A stretch of 64,000 nucleotides of DNA from Methylomicrobium sp035916875. GTDB taxonomy: Bacteria > Pseudomonadota > Gammaproteobacteria > Methylococcales > Methylomonadaceae. This document shows, in pieces, positions 10,260 to 17,410 of the stretch. Positions within the stretch are counted from its first letter, which is position 1; each line of letters begins with the position of its first letter. The translations under genes were made by a program, and so were the position numbers. Location: the NCBI RefSeq assembly GCF_035916875.1, contig NZ_JAXUHN010000086.1, positions 31,402 through 95,401 of the forward strand. Reading direction: 5' to 3'. Below the pieces are notes generated by a model, which saw only the letters and a program-made list of their open reading frames with translations, searched no databases and had not been told where the DNA came from.

Positions 10260-11396
10260 TTACACGGCGCCTCGGCATTTAAAAACTACCTTGACCGTTT
10301 TCAATAAAATCTTTAAATCCATAAGAATGGACCAATTTTGTATGTAGCGAATATCTAGCCTCACCGAGTCATCCCACTCTGTCGTACTTCGCCCTTCTAC
10401 TTGCCAAAGTCCAGTGATTCCAGGTTTCATTTCTAATATTCGCCTGAGATGCCAGGCTTGATATTTCTCAGCTTCGTAAGGAAGAGGAGGTCTCGGTCCA
10501 ACTAGGCTCATGTCACCCATCAACACATTAAAAAACTGTGGCAGCTCATCAATACTTGTTTTTCGAATGAAACTCCCAATCCTGGTTACCCTGGGATCCG
10601 ATTTAATCTTAAATAAAGGCTCTTCCGCGTTTCCCTGATTAATTTTTGCGAGATCCCCTTTAATAAAGTCTTGGATGTATTCACGGTGAATTCGATCGTC
10701 CATGTTCACGCGCATGGATCGAAACTTATAGAAGGTAAAGGGATTACCTTGCTTACCCAATCGGATTTGCCTGAAGATAACTGGCCCCGGAGAAGTTACT
10801 TTGATAGCTAACGCCGTAATCAACATTAGAGGCATTAGCATAACAATGCCGACTATCGAGCCAACAATATCAATACTTCTTTTTAATAAAAGCTTAAACC
10901 AAGGAGTACTTTTTGAAGCCTCCAGGTCGAAAGGAAAAACATCCGGCCCAATACCTCCCTTTTTTTCGAGGCTCTCAAAAATATCGTCAGGATAACTCGA
11001 AGCGGTAGCGGAAAATTGTGGCTTCTTATTCCCATTAATTAATTTTGCACAGATCTCTTTAGCTCCCTTATCGTTTGTATCGGGGAGAAGTATACCTATG
11101 GTTTTATGATTGACAAATCCACTAATGTCGGTAGCTCGTATCTTGGATCGAACAAAGTTTAAAATCTCAACCATATCAGTACTTTTATCTTCCGCCTCTT
11201 CATCTAGAGTCAATAAAACAATTGATAAAGTGGTTTTAGATCGCTGCGCGCGGAGTTTCTCAAGGCGCAATTGATCGATAAAAAATGAATCATAAATGAT
11301 CTCACCGTAATTATCCCGATAATGACTTGAGCTATTGGGTATAAAGGGGGATATCGCTGACTCTCCTTGAAAATGCTCACAATTTGTATTTTTCAT
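10260..11396 (-). CDS. Polyprenyl-phosphate sugar-1-phosphate transferase with degenerate GGDEF-like N-terminus
   Basis: The C-terminal half (about residues 165-378) is a bacterial sugar transferase domain: a membrane helix with KRSIDIVGSIVGIV, then PGPVIFRQIRLGKQG, FYKFRSM, KTSIDELPQFFNVLMGDMS, VGPRPPLP and KPGITGLWQVEGRS. Such enzymes load the first sugar phosphate of an exopolysaccharide repeat onto undecaprenyl phosphate at the inner membrane. The N-terminal 150 residues align by eye with a GGDEF domain (LRLEKLRAQRSKTTLSIVLL, RATDISGFVNHKTIGILLPD), but the signature is replaced by NHKTI, so no cyclase activity is expected. I start at the ATG at 11396, which has GGGGTGAAA in front; an in-frame ATG 39 bases upstream has no ribosome-binding site. 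It heads the minus-strand glycan genes. Confidence 0.88.
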   Translation of the reverse strand: MKNTNCEHFQGESAISPFIPNSSSHYRDNYGEIIYDSFFIDQLRLEKLRAQRSKTTLSIVLLTLDEEAEDKSTDMVEILNFVRSKIRATDISGFVNHKTIGILLPDTNDKGAKEICAKLINGNKKPQFSATASSYPDDIFESLEKKGGIGPDVFPFDLEASKSTPWFKLLLKRSIDIVGSIVGIVMLMPLMLITALAIKVTSPGPVIFRQIRLGKQGNPFTFYKFRSMRVNMDDRIHREYIQDFIKGDLAKINQGNAEEPLFKIKSDPRVTRIGSFIRKTSIDELPQFFNVLMGDMSLVGPRPPLPYEAEKYQAWHLRRILEMKPGITGLWQVEGRSTTEWDDSVRLDIRYIQNWSILMDLKILLKTVKVVFKCRGAV

Positions 11397-11480
11397 TTTC
11401 ACCCCAATCGCATGACGCTTTAAAAGATTGACCATACCATTAATTGAACAGAATACTGTCTAATTTATTGATTTTATTAC

Positions 11481-11516
11481 AAAATGTCTATTAGTATTCA
11501 TGTCAATAGACATTTT
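11481..11516. promoter_or_regulatory. Perfect 12-bp inverted repeat upstream of the sugar transferase
   Basis: Arms AAAATGTCTATT and AATAGACATTTT are exact reverse complements separated by 12 bases, 85 bases upstream of the sugar transferase ATG. Two arms one helical turn apart suit a dimeric regulator binding DNA. No T-tract follows on the minus strand side, so a terminator is less likely. The regulator is unknown. Confidence 0.5.
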
Positions 11517-12001
11517 GGAATAGAGACTGATCTACATCTGCTATGTGAATTCTGGCATCGGTTACATCGCACTCTCTGACCGACTTGCGAGTATTGCCAA
11601 CATTTATGCAGAGTCTACTCAGAAAACACTATCTGTTTGATTTAATAGCTAAATCAGTTATTTTTCGTTGCTGTAAGTGCACGGTTTTTGACCAACCCAC
11701 GCTTAAATCCGTGCACCCTTTTTGCCCATATTTGAATTTGCCAGAGCCGCAATGTAGTAAATTTGCCTCAGAATCACTTTATATCAATAACTTACGCCGA
11801 AACCGATAGATTTTATTGTTCATTAAGACTTTCTGAGCAGGCTCTTATTAGAATGTCAATCGGCGCCGAAAATTTTCCACCCACTAGCCGATGGGTAATC
11901 GGCTAAAAGCATTTTTGATCAATTGGTTGAGTCACAGATTGGAAAGCGTGGTTGCCCATTCGGTTTGGAAAGTGGCAAATGTTTAACGCCACTAAACAAC
12001 T
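11517..12001. other. Intergenic region without recognisable gene
   Basis: Nearly 500 bases between the glycan cluster and the mobile-element block. The open frame at 11585-11809 has no family resemblance, ribosome-binding site or protein-like composition. The only structure I see is a small hairpin at 11886-11904 (AGCCGAT, five-base loop, ATCGGCT), similar in style to the hairpins of the IS200-like unit next door. Confidence 0.5.
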
Positions 12002-12070
12002 ACCGGCTAAAAGCCGGTGGGTTTGATTTACGGACTGAAAGTCCGGATACGCGTCGACTCAACGACGCGT
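12002..12070. repeat. Three consecutive hairpins at the 3' end of the IS200-like unit
   Basis: Three perfect stems follow one another: ACCGGCT/AGCCGGT (12002-12018), CGGACT/AGTCCG (12031-12045) and ACGCGTCG/CGACGCGT (12049-12070). The last lies directly after the tnpA stop codon. IS200/IS605 transposases recognise subterminal hairpins instead of inverted repeats, so these probably mark one end of the element or its terminator. A near copy of the first hairpin occurs at 13930-13945, on the other side of the nested IS5 element. Confidence 0.6.
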
Positions 12071-12071
12071 C

Positions 12072-12503
12072 TTATTCGGGTTCCGTTTTAAAATTATCGT
12101 TCGGATTCGGCTCAAAGTGATGTTCCAAATGCTGCTTGATCATTTCTTCCGTCATCTGACCGACGGTGGCACAGAAATAGCCCCGCGCCCAAAAGTGCCG
12201 ACCCCAATAGCGCTTTTTCAAATGGGGAAACTCTTCGAACAGATAACTGGAGGTTCGTCCTTTGATCCGCCTCATAATCTCGCTGGGCGCCAGATTCGGC
12301 GGTGCGCTGACCAAAATATGCACGTGGTCTTTGCTCACTACACCCCGGATAATCCGAATCTAAAACGCTTCACAGGTTTGGCGAACGATTTCTTTAACCC
12401 GCTCGGCTACCTCTCCCTTCAAAATTTGATAACGATACTTCGTCACCCAAACAAAATGATATTCAATCTGGAAAACCGTATGGCTCCCACATCTATAGTC
12501 CAT
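12072..12503 (-). pseudogene. tnpA: IS200/IS605-family Y1 transposase, inactivated
   Basis: Read from the ATG at 12503, preceded by AAGGAGGTGAGGC, the frame encodes a typical 143-residue Y1 transposase: FQIEYHFVWVTKYRYQIL at the start and the HUH motif in KDHVHILVSAPP. An in-frame TAG at 12360-12362 interrupts it after 47 codons. In addition, the position of the catalytic tyrosine in the helix MIKQHLEHHFEP is a histidine (families usually have a pattern like IKxYLEHH). Stop codon plus lost nucleophile indicate a dead gene. The open part downstream of the stop (to 12072) would make only an 88-residue C-terminal piece. Confidence 0.85.
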
Positions 12504-12537
12504 GCCTCACCTCCTTGTGCGCTATTTTCGCAGCTAA

Positions 12538-13920
12538 CAGGCTGTTGATTTTCTCTGCCCCTGAAAGCCGCATAATTTCGTTGCCTGAAACACATGAAAC
12601 ATCGTAATGCATTGTTAAATATGACAAAATTATTCAATTGCAAGATACTTCGAGGCAGTATTCCCCATGCGCGGTGCCGACATTACCCAAGAAGAGCTGT
12701 TCAGCTTCCGAACTTTGGAAGCACGCATTCCTAAAAGCCACCCACTCCGCAAGCTGCGGGCGGTGGTCGACATCCTGCTGTCCACGCTGGACGACGAGTT
12801 CGGCGTCCTTTACGCCTTTACCGGCCGAGAGTCGATTCCGCCGGAGCGCCTGCTGCGCGCCAGTTTGTTGCAAATCCTGTTTTCCATCCGTTCCGAGCGG
12901 CAGTTGATGGAGCAGATCGACTTCAACCTGCTGTTCCGCTGGTTTATCGGGCTGACGATGGACGGTGAGGTCTGGGACCACTCCACGTTTAGCGCCAATC
13001 GTGAGCGCTTGCTGAACGAACGGATGAGCCGATTGTTTTTCGAGCGTGTGCTGGCGCTCGCGAAATGGAAAGAACTGGTGTCCGACGAACATTTTTCGGT
13101 TGACGGCACGCTGATCCAGGCCTGGGTGTCGATGAAAAGTTTCGTGCGCAAGGATGGGTCAACCCCGCCGCCGGAAGATCAAAGCCGCAATCCCTCGGTC
13201 GATTTCAAGGGCGAGAAACGCAGCAACGACACCCACGCCTCGACCACTGATCCGGACGCACGCCTGTACAAGAAAGGCGATGGGGACAAGTCGCAGTTGT
13301 GTTTCATGGGCCATGTGCTGATGGAAAACCGCAACGGCTTGGTTGTCGACGTGGAAGTCACGCACGCCACTGGCACCGCGGAACGGGGCGCCGCCAAGGA
13401 CATGGTGAAACGGAGTATTGCTAAGCCCGGTGCCACGCTGGGGGCAGACAAGGGTTACGATACCCAGGACTTTGTTGCAGCCATGCGGACCTGCAAAGTA
13501 ACGCCGCATGTCGCGCAAAAAGCCAAAGGCTCGGCGATTGACAAGCGAACCACGCGGCACAAGGGTTACCGCACCGGCCTGAAAGTGCGCAAGCGGATCG
13601 AAGAGGTCTTCGGTTGGTCGAAGACGGTCGGCGGGCTTCGCCAAACAAAATTCCGTGGCCTGCAGAAGGTGGCGGCGCAAGCCGTGTTCACCTTCGCCGC
13701 GTATAACTTGACGCGGCTGAGCAGCATTTTCGGTTGGCGATATTCGACCGCTTAGGCGGTCGTGAGCCTGAAATTCGCCGAAAGGCGAAATGAAGCCTCG
13801 CCCGAGGCTGAAGGTACCGGCTAAAACCGGGATTTCAGCGCTGATCCGGCTTCCAGCTGTTAAACAAAATCGAAAATGAGGCTTGGAGCCGAAGGCACTG
13901 GGGCGTTTTTCAACAACCTG
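12538..13920 (+). mobile_element. IS5-family insertion sequence, apparently complete
   Basis: The 1383-base element begins CAGGCTGTTGATTTTC and ends in the imperfect inverse GTTTTTCAACAACCTG. It is flanked on both sides by the direct repeat CTAA (12534-12537 and 13921-13924). This matches the YTAR four-base target duplication known for the IS5 subgroup. It carries one intact transposase gene. Its insertion point is 31 bases upstream of the IS200-like tnpA start, so it is nested in that older element. The intact ends and ORF suggest a fairly recent insertion. Confidence 0.9.
12667..13755 (+). CDS. IS5-family DDE transposase
   Basis: A 362-residue transposase with the N-terminal DUF772-type region (IPPERLLRASLLQILFSIRS, LMEQIDFNLLFRWFIGL, DHSTFSANRERLL) and a DDE_Tnp_1 catalytic region. 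The likely acidic triad is visible in FSVDGTLIQAW, LGADKGYDT and RIEEVFGWSK. Length and motif order are normal for IS5-family enzymes, and I see no frameshift or stop. It catalyses cut-and-paste movement of the surrounding element by recognising the terminal inverted repeats. It is GC-richer than the flanking DNA, as expected for an incoming element. Confidence 0.93.
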   Translation: MRGADITQEELFSFRTLEARIPKSHPLRKLRAVVDILLSTLDDEFGVLYAFTGRESIPPERLLRASLLQILFSIRSERQLMEQIDFNLLFRWFIGLTMDGEVWDHSTFSANRERLLNERMSRLFFERVLALAKWKELVSDEHFSVDGTLIQAWVSMKSFVRKDGSTPPPEDQSRNPSVDFKGEKRSNDTHASTTDPDARLYKKGDGDKSQLCFMGHVLMENRNGLVVDVEVTHATGTAERGAAKDMVKRSIAKPGATLGADKGYDTQDFVAAMRTCKVTPHVAQKAKGSAIDKRTTRHKGYRTGLKVRKRIEEVFGWSKTVGGLRQTKFRGLQKVAAQAVFTFAAYNLTRLSSIFGWRYSTA

Positions 13921-13929
13921 CTAAAGCTG

Positions 13930-13945
13930 ACCGGCTAAAGCCGGT
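13930..13945. repeat. ACCGGC/GCCGGT hairpin flanking the nested IS5
   Basis: A six-base perfect stem with a TAAA loop, nearly the same as the hairpin at 12002-12018. Since IS5 split the IS200-like unit, this is best read as the other subterminal hairpin of that unit. A weaker version (ACCGG, CTAAAA, CCGG) occurs inside the IS5 tail at about 13816-13830. Confidence 0.5.
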
Positions 13946-14302
13946 GATTTAAACCTTATTGATGAAAAATTAACATCCTCACGTTCTTCGGCGGCAAAAA
14001 GCATTCTTTTGGCATCGTAAACTCCGAAGCCGTTTTGCGAAATGAGGTGCTGTTTTAGCACTGCGGATGTGGGATTTTTCGTAAGATTCCAATTGAAATT
14101 TCAGTGCACAAATGAAATTTAATAAAATCATATATGATTGTTTTTTCAATGAAAATAAGAATTTATCGGTCCAATCATTTGTAAAACTGATCGCCATCCA
14201 GACATGCTAAATTGAATTGTGCCAGGTAGTTTTTGGTCTTCATTTCGGCAATAAATACCGCGCGAAGACACTGAATTAAGATGGGAAATTGCTCATTGAT
14301 CG
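13946..14302. other. Intergenic DNA between IS5/IS200 block and group II intron
   Basis: About 360 bases with no convincing gene. A minus-strand frame at 13979-14197 is Ser/Lys-rich and unlike any family I know. The 3' exon of the group II intron begins at 14302 with C followed by GATCAATG. Confidence 0.45.
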
Positions 14303-14342
14303 GTCGCGGTAGAGATGGCTGTTACCAGCCACCCCCCGCACA

Positions 14343-14375
14343 GATCCGTACGAGCGGAATTACCGCATACGGCTC
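14343..14375 (-). ncRNA. Group II intron domain V catalytic hairpin
   Basis: The minus strand reads GAGCCGTATGCGG, tetraloop region TAAT, then TCCGCTCGTACGGATC. This is the 33-34-base domain V stem-loop with AGC near the base and the two-base bulge expected in group II introns. It forms part of the ribozyme active site that binds the catalytic metals. The reverse transcriptase stop codon (14360-14362) lies inside this hairpin. Confidence 0.88.
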
Positions 14376-15820
14376 CTGCCAAGAGTCTTGGCCTGAAATC
14401 GCTCTTCTGGGTGCGGGTGCAGCACTTTGAGTTGAGGCAGGAAGCTATCAGCAAGCTTGCCAAAACGACTCCATGGCATTCTGTTACGCTGACTCCTTCT
14501 CAATAAAGCATGTCTCCACGCCCTTTTGACTTCGGTAACAAAGCCTTTAAGTCGTTTGAGATTGCCGGGCACCGCGTAATAATTCAGGTAACCTCTGACC
14601 ACACTGGCAATCCACTTACCCATCACAGGAATGGGTTCGTGTCGCCTTCGATGCAATTCAGCGCGAATTGCGCTCAATGTGGCCCTCATTCTTTTCTTGA
14701 TTGTCAGCCTTAACAGTTTGAATCCGCCTTTTCGGGTCTTACTACAGATATGGGTAAACCCCAGAAAATCAAAGGTCTTAGGTTTACTTTGACCTTTTTC
14801 CATACATTGTTTTTCTGCAAATCGTCCGAACCGGATGAGTCGTGTTTTGTCAGGATGAAGCTCCAGTTTAAATTTTGCCAGTCTCTCCTTCAAGTAGTGC
14901 AGGAAAGCCTTGGCTTCATTTTCATACTGAAACCCCCAGACACCATCATCGGCATATCTGACAAAGATGACATCCCCTGTAAGGTGTTTGTTTCTCCAAT
15001 TATGCACCCATAAATCCAGCACATAGTGCAGATAGATGTTGGCGAGCAACGGCGAAATCGGAGCCCCTTGCGGGGTTCCCTTAGTTGATGTCAATTTTAT
15101 ACCCTTACTATCAATAGTCCCTGCAATCAGCCATTTTCTTATTAGCCTTATCATGCGCTTATCGGCTATACGATGCTCTAGAAATTGTATCATCCATTCA
15201 TGGTCAATCTCATCAAAGAATGCCCTGATGTCTGCATCCAGTATCCAGTTTATTTTCTTGCCGAAAATGCCCTCAGCCAATGCGTCCAGCGCATCATGCT
15301 GACTTTTACCCTGCCGGAATCCATAGGAAAAACCCATAAAGTCTGCTTCATAAATACAGTTCAACACTGTCGCTGTCGCCTGTTGAACCACCTTGTCTTC
15401 AACGGAGGCTATACCCAGCGGACGTTGTTTACCGTCCGCTTTCGGGATATACACCCGTCTTGATGGGGTGGCGCGATAGTGACCCGATTGTATTTCTTTT
15501 TGTAGCTCTGTCAGTCTGCCTTTACCTATCAATGCTTCATATTCACGCCAGGTGACTTTATCAATTCCGGGTGCTGCATTCTTTTTGAGTTCATAGAAAC
15601 TCTCCCAGAGCAGTTCCGGTGTAATATGATGCATCAAGGCACTAAATCGGCATTGCTTATCCCGTCTTGCAACTTCACGCACACCTGCTAGTCCACGAGA
15701 CGCCCTTTTATCACAGCGCTGTGTCTGTGGAGCGGGGAGTTCACCGGTGTTCCTCTTGGCTATATCCCTTCCCTCCGTTGCTTCCTCAGTCATTCTCATT
15801 TCTTCGTTCAACAATTTCAT
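14360..15820 (-). CDS. ltrA: Group II intron reverse transcriptase/maturase
   Basis: A 486-residue LtrA-type protein. The RT domain shows KNAAPGIDKVTWREYE, RRVYIPKADGKQRPLGI, the fingers/palm motif GFRQGKSQHDAL, DIRAFFDEIDHEWM, GTPQGAPISPLLANIYLHYVL and the catalytic FVRYADD. It is followed by a maturase X domain (FDFLGFTHI, GYLNYYAVPGN). The protein ends soon after X (PHPEERF... then RSRMR) without an HNH endonuclease, like bacterial classes that lack the En domain. It helps the intron RNA splice and reverse-transcribes it into new DNA sites. No stop codons or frameshifts were seen. The last codons overlap RNA domain V. Upstream in-frame methionines leave the exact start uncertain. Confidence 0.95.
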   Translation of the reverse strand: MKLLNEEMRMTEEATEGRDIAKRNTGELPAPQTQRCDKRASRGLAGVREVARRDKQCRFSALMHHITPELLWESFYELKKNAAPGIDKVTWREYEALIGKGRLTELQKEIQSGHYRATPSRRVYIPKADGKQRPLGIASVEDKVVQQATATVLNCIYEADFMGFSYGFRQGKSQHDALDALAEGIFGKKINWILDADIRAFFDEIDHEWMIQFLEHRIADKRMIRLIRKWLIAGTIDSKGIKLTSTKGTPQGAPISPLLANIYLHYVLDLWVHNWRNKHLTGDVIFVRYADDGVWGFQYENEAKAFLHYLKERLAKFKLELHPDKTRLIRFGRFAEKQCMEKGQSKPKTFDFLGFTHICSKTRKGGFKLLRLTIKKRMRATLSAIRAELHRRRHEPIPVMGKWIASVVRGYLNYYAVPGNLKRLKGFVTEVKRAWRHALLRRSQRNRMPWSRFGKLADSFLPQLKVLHPHPEERFQAKTLGRSRMR

Positions 15821-16299
15821 TGGTACTATAGATATATCCGACTTCTCATTGACGTAAATGGATGGATTACGGTTTTACCTTCCCAACCCTGTCCACCGCC
15901 GTATTGAAGTGGTGGACATCAATGAGATCTCGCTGCTTCCGTAGAGTAAACTTCCCAGCATGCGCAGGGTCTCCGACCGCGTGGGATCAGATGCATCGCT
16001 TGCGATAGCGCTTTGCACTGTATTGCCTTCCGCTTCGCTTAACAGCGTCGGCATCCCAGATTCCTGATTTCGCGGCTCAATGGCTGGCCTGCTGGTTTCC
16101 CCTGTCAACGCTTCGACATATCCCTCGCGAGATATGCCGCATGACTCGGGGTCAGGGTGGTTCGCTAGACCTTCCCCGTGCTGAACTTTCATCAGCTATC
16201 TACTATCGGCTTTGCAGCCGCACTAAGCGTCTACCCGTACCACCCATAAAATAGTTTTCGTCTGTTGCATCCTGTGATTTTTTGATCAGGAGTTTTGGC

Positions 16300-16593
16300 A
16301 TGGCCATCACAGCAAAATGGCGGCAGCATATCGAAGCGTGGCAACGGAGTGGCCTGTCGCAAGCGGCGTATTGCGCCGAGCAGCAACTCAATGTCCGTAC
16401 GTTCGCGGCGCGATTGAGCGCCTCTCGCAAATTATCCAAGTTGGATTCGACGGCCTTGATACCGGTGCAGATTCAACCGAAACCGGCTGTCACTGAGGTC
16501 ATTGTCTTTACCCATGCCCAAGGCCATCGCCTGGAACTGCCGGCTTCAACGCTGGCGAGTTGGGTAGCGGAGTTGTTGCAATGCCTGGCTTGA
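16300..16593 (+). CDS. tnpA: IS66-family accessory protein TnpA
   Basis: A 97-residue protein starting MAITAKWRQHIEAWQRSG, with LSQAAYCAEQQLNVRTF typical of the helix-turn-helix accessory protein of IS66 elements. I use the ATG at 16300 because AGGAG lies nine bases before it; an upstream in-frame start at 16282 lacks this. The stop overlaps the tnpB start by 13 bases, the usual coupled arrangement. The gene is open, but its partner genes are truncated, so it is probably nonfunctional in transposition. Confidence 0.85.
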   Translation: MAITAKWRQHIEAWQRSGLSQAAYCAEQQLNVRTFAARLSASRKLSKLDSTALIPVQIQPKPAVTEVIVFTHAQGHRLELPASTLASWVAELLQCLA

Positions 16594-16652
16594 TCGCAAG
16601 TCCGGCACAGATCTGGCTGGCGGTAGCGCCGGTCGACATACCCAAGGGCACA
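16581..16652 (+). pseudogene. tnpB: IS66-family tnpB, truncated after about 24 codons
   Basis: The frame from the ATG at 16581 reads MPGLIASPAQIWLAVAPVD, the usual beginning of IS66 TnpB (consensus continues VDMRKGIDGL). Similarity fades after IPKG, and the sequence then becomes the inside of an IS3-family orfA on the opposite strand. Truncation by the IS3 insertion or by recombination explains this. Confidence 0.8.
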
Positions 16653-16970
16653 AGTAACAAATCGCGCTCTTCGGTCAGACGGACAACCTCTTTCTGCAAG
16701 CGTTTTAACTCATCGTAGAGATGCTGATCGGTGCGGACAGTTTTATCATGGTCAGTCGGAGAACTGTATTTGCTGATCCAGGTGTGCAAAGTATTAACGT
16801 TAATCCCGAGATCTTTGGATACCTGAGTAATGGGTTTATCTGATTCATTCGCCAGCTTGACGGCTGAAGCCCTGAATTCGGCTGTATAAATATTGGGTTT
16901 TTCTGGACTCATTGGGGATTCACTCTTGTTTGAGAAAATTTTAAAGAGTGTGTCCGGTTTAGTGTAGCCA
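16653..16970 (-). pseudogene. IS3-family remnant with truncated orfA
   Basis: The minus strand starts at 16970 with TGGCTACACTAAACCGGACA, a typical IS3-family terminal inverted repeat. An orfA follows from the ATG at 16912: a Transposase_8 helix-turn-helix (YTAEFRASAVKLANES, ITQVSKDLGINVNTLHTWI) and a leucine-zipper region ending EVVRLTEERDLL. The usual continuation KKA is lost, and the frame runs on into IS66 tnpB sequence. OrfB and the other end are absent. The junction at about 16650-16655 is approximate. Confidence 0.85.
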
Positions 16971-16971
16971 C

Positions 16972-17241
16972 TTCAAATTTCAGGATGTAACTCTGCGCGG
17001 ACTCAAAGTGGGCGGAGGAATCGTCGCTTCCAGCCAAAGTCAAGGTAACGACAATGACTTCCAGCTACCCGGTTATGTCACACTCAATCTGATGACCAGC
17101 TACAACACGAAAATCAAAGGCAAATCGGTAACTTTCCAAATCAATGCCAATAATTTACTCGACAAAACTTACTACCCCGGGTCGAATTCGTGGAGCATGA
17201 TTGGCGTTGGCGCGCCACGCTCCTTCTTGGGGGGTCAGTGA
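16972..17241 (+). pseudogene. C-terminal remnant of a TonB-dependent siderophore receptor
   Basis: The frame encodes the last beta-strands of a FhuE/FpvA-like outer-membrane receptor: LRGLKVGGGIVASSQSQGND, FQLPGYVTLNLMTSY, INANNLLDKTYYPGS and GAPRSFLGGQ followed by a stop. The receptor's first several hundred residues are missing because the IS3 remnant ends directly before this piece. The final strand normally ends in an aromatic residue shortly after SFLG; here it stops at GGQ, so the extreme C-terminus is altered too. It shows that a ferric-siderophore receptor once stood here. Confidence 0.85.
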
Positions 17242-17410
17242 AGGTAAAGTTTTAACTCCCCTAAACAGCAACCTTGAGTAAAAAAACGTAACTTGAGGAG
17301 ATGGCTTTTTCTTCCAGCCCTTCTCGAAATATTCAGAAGAGTACTTTTTCCTGACGCGCACTCAATTGACCGTTCAGTCGATCATATAATTTAGTTTTTA
17401 ATTATAAGGC

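Larger units (their letters stand above)
14303..16223 (-). mobile_element. Group II intron with intron-encoded reverse transcriptase
   Basis: On the minus strand the intron begins GTGCGGCTGC at 16223, fitting the GUGYG 5' consensus. Domain I with CTGATGAAAGTTCAGCACGG follows, then the reverse transcriptase ORF, domain V at 14343-14375 and a domain VI hairpin, ending ...ACCGCGAC at 14303 (AY 3' end). The 5' exon ends GTAGACGCTTA, which is the terminal sequence of an IS66-family element read backwards. A perfect EBS1 candidate, TAAGCG at 16036-16041, lies in domain I and would pair with the last six exon bases CGCTTA. All expected parts are present, so it could be functional. The boundaries are my inference from consensus ends. 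Confidence 0.85.
16224..16652 (+). mobile_element. IS66-family remnant (left end, tnpA, start of tnpB)
   Basis: The element starts TAAGCGTCTACCCG, which fits IS66-family inverted repeats (GTAAGCG...) minus the first base. That base lies beyond the group II intron inserted at this point; the C at 14302 followed by GATCAATG probably is the displaced terminal base plus an 8-base target duplication. The left end is followed by the small tnpA and by tnpB, which breaks off at about 16652 where an IS3-family remnant begins. The tnpC transposase is missing, so the element cannot move by itself. Confidence 0.8.

Noticed and set aside
11585..11809. 74-codon plus-strand frame before the IS block
   Set aside because: No ribosome-binding site and no recognisable family.
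12002..13945. Recurring ACCGGCTAAA-type hairpins as a CRISPR-like array
   Set aside because: Spacing is irregular, copies are imperfect palindromes and no cas genes are present; they fit IS200-type ends.
13979..14197. 72-codon minus-strand frame between IS5 and the intron
   Set aside because: AT-rich chance frame without similarity or start signal.
15875..16192. 105-codon minus-strand frame upstream of the reverse transcriptase
   Set aside because: This is group II intron domain I RNA; similar spurious proteins are often annotated in front of ltrA genes.
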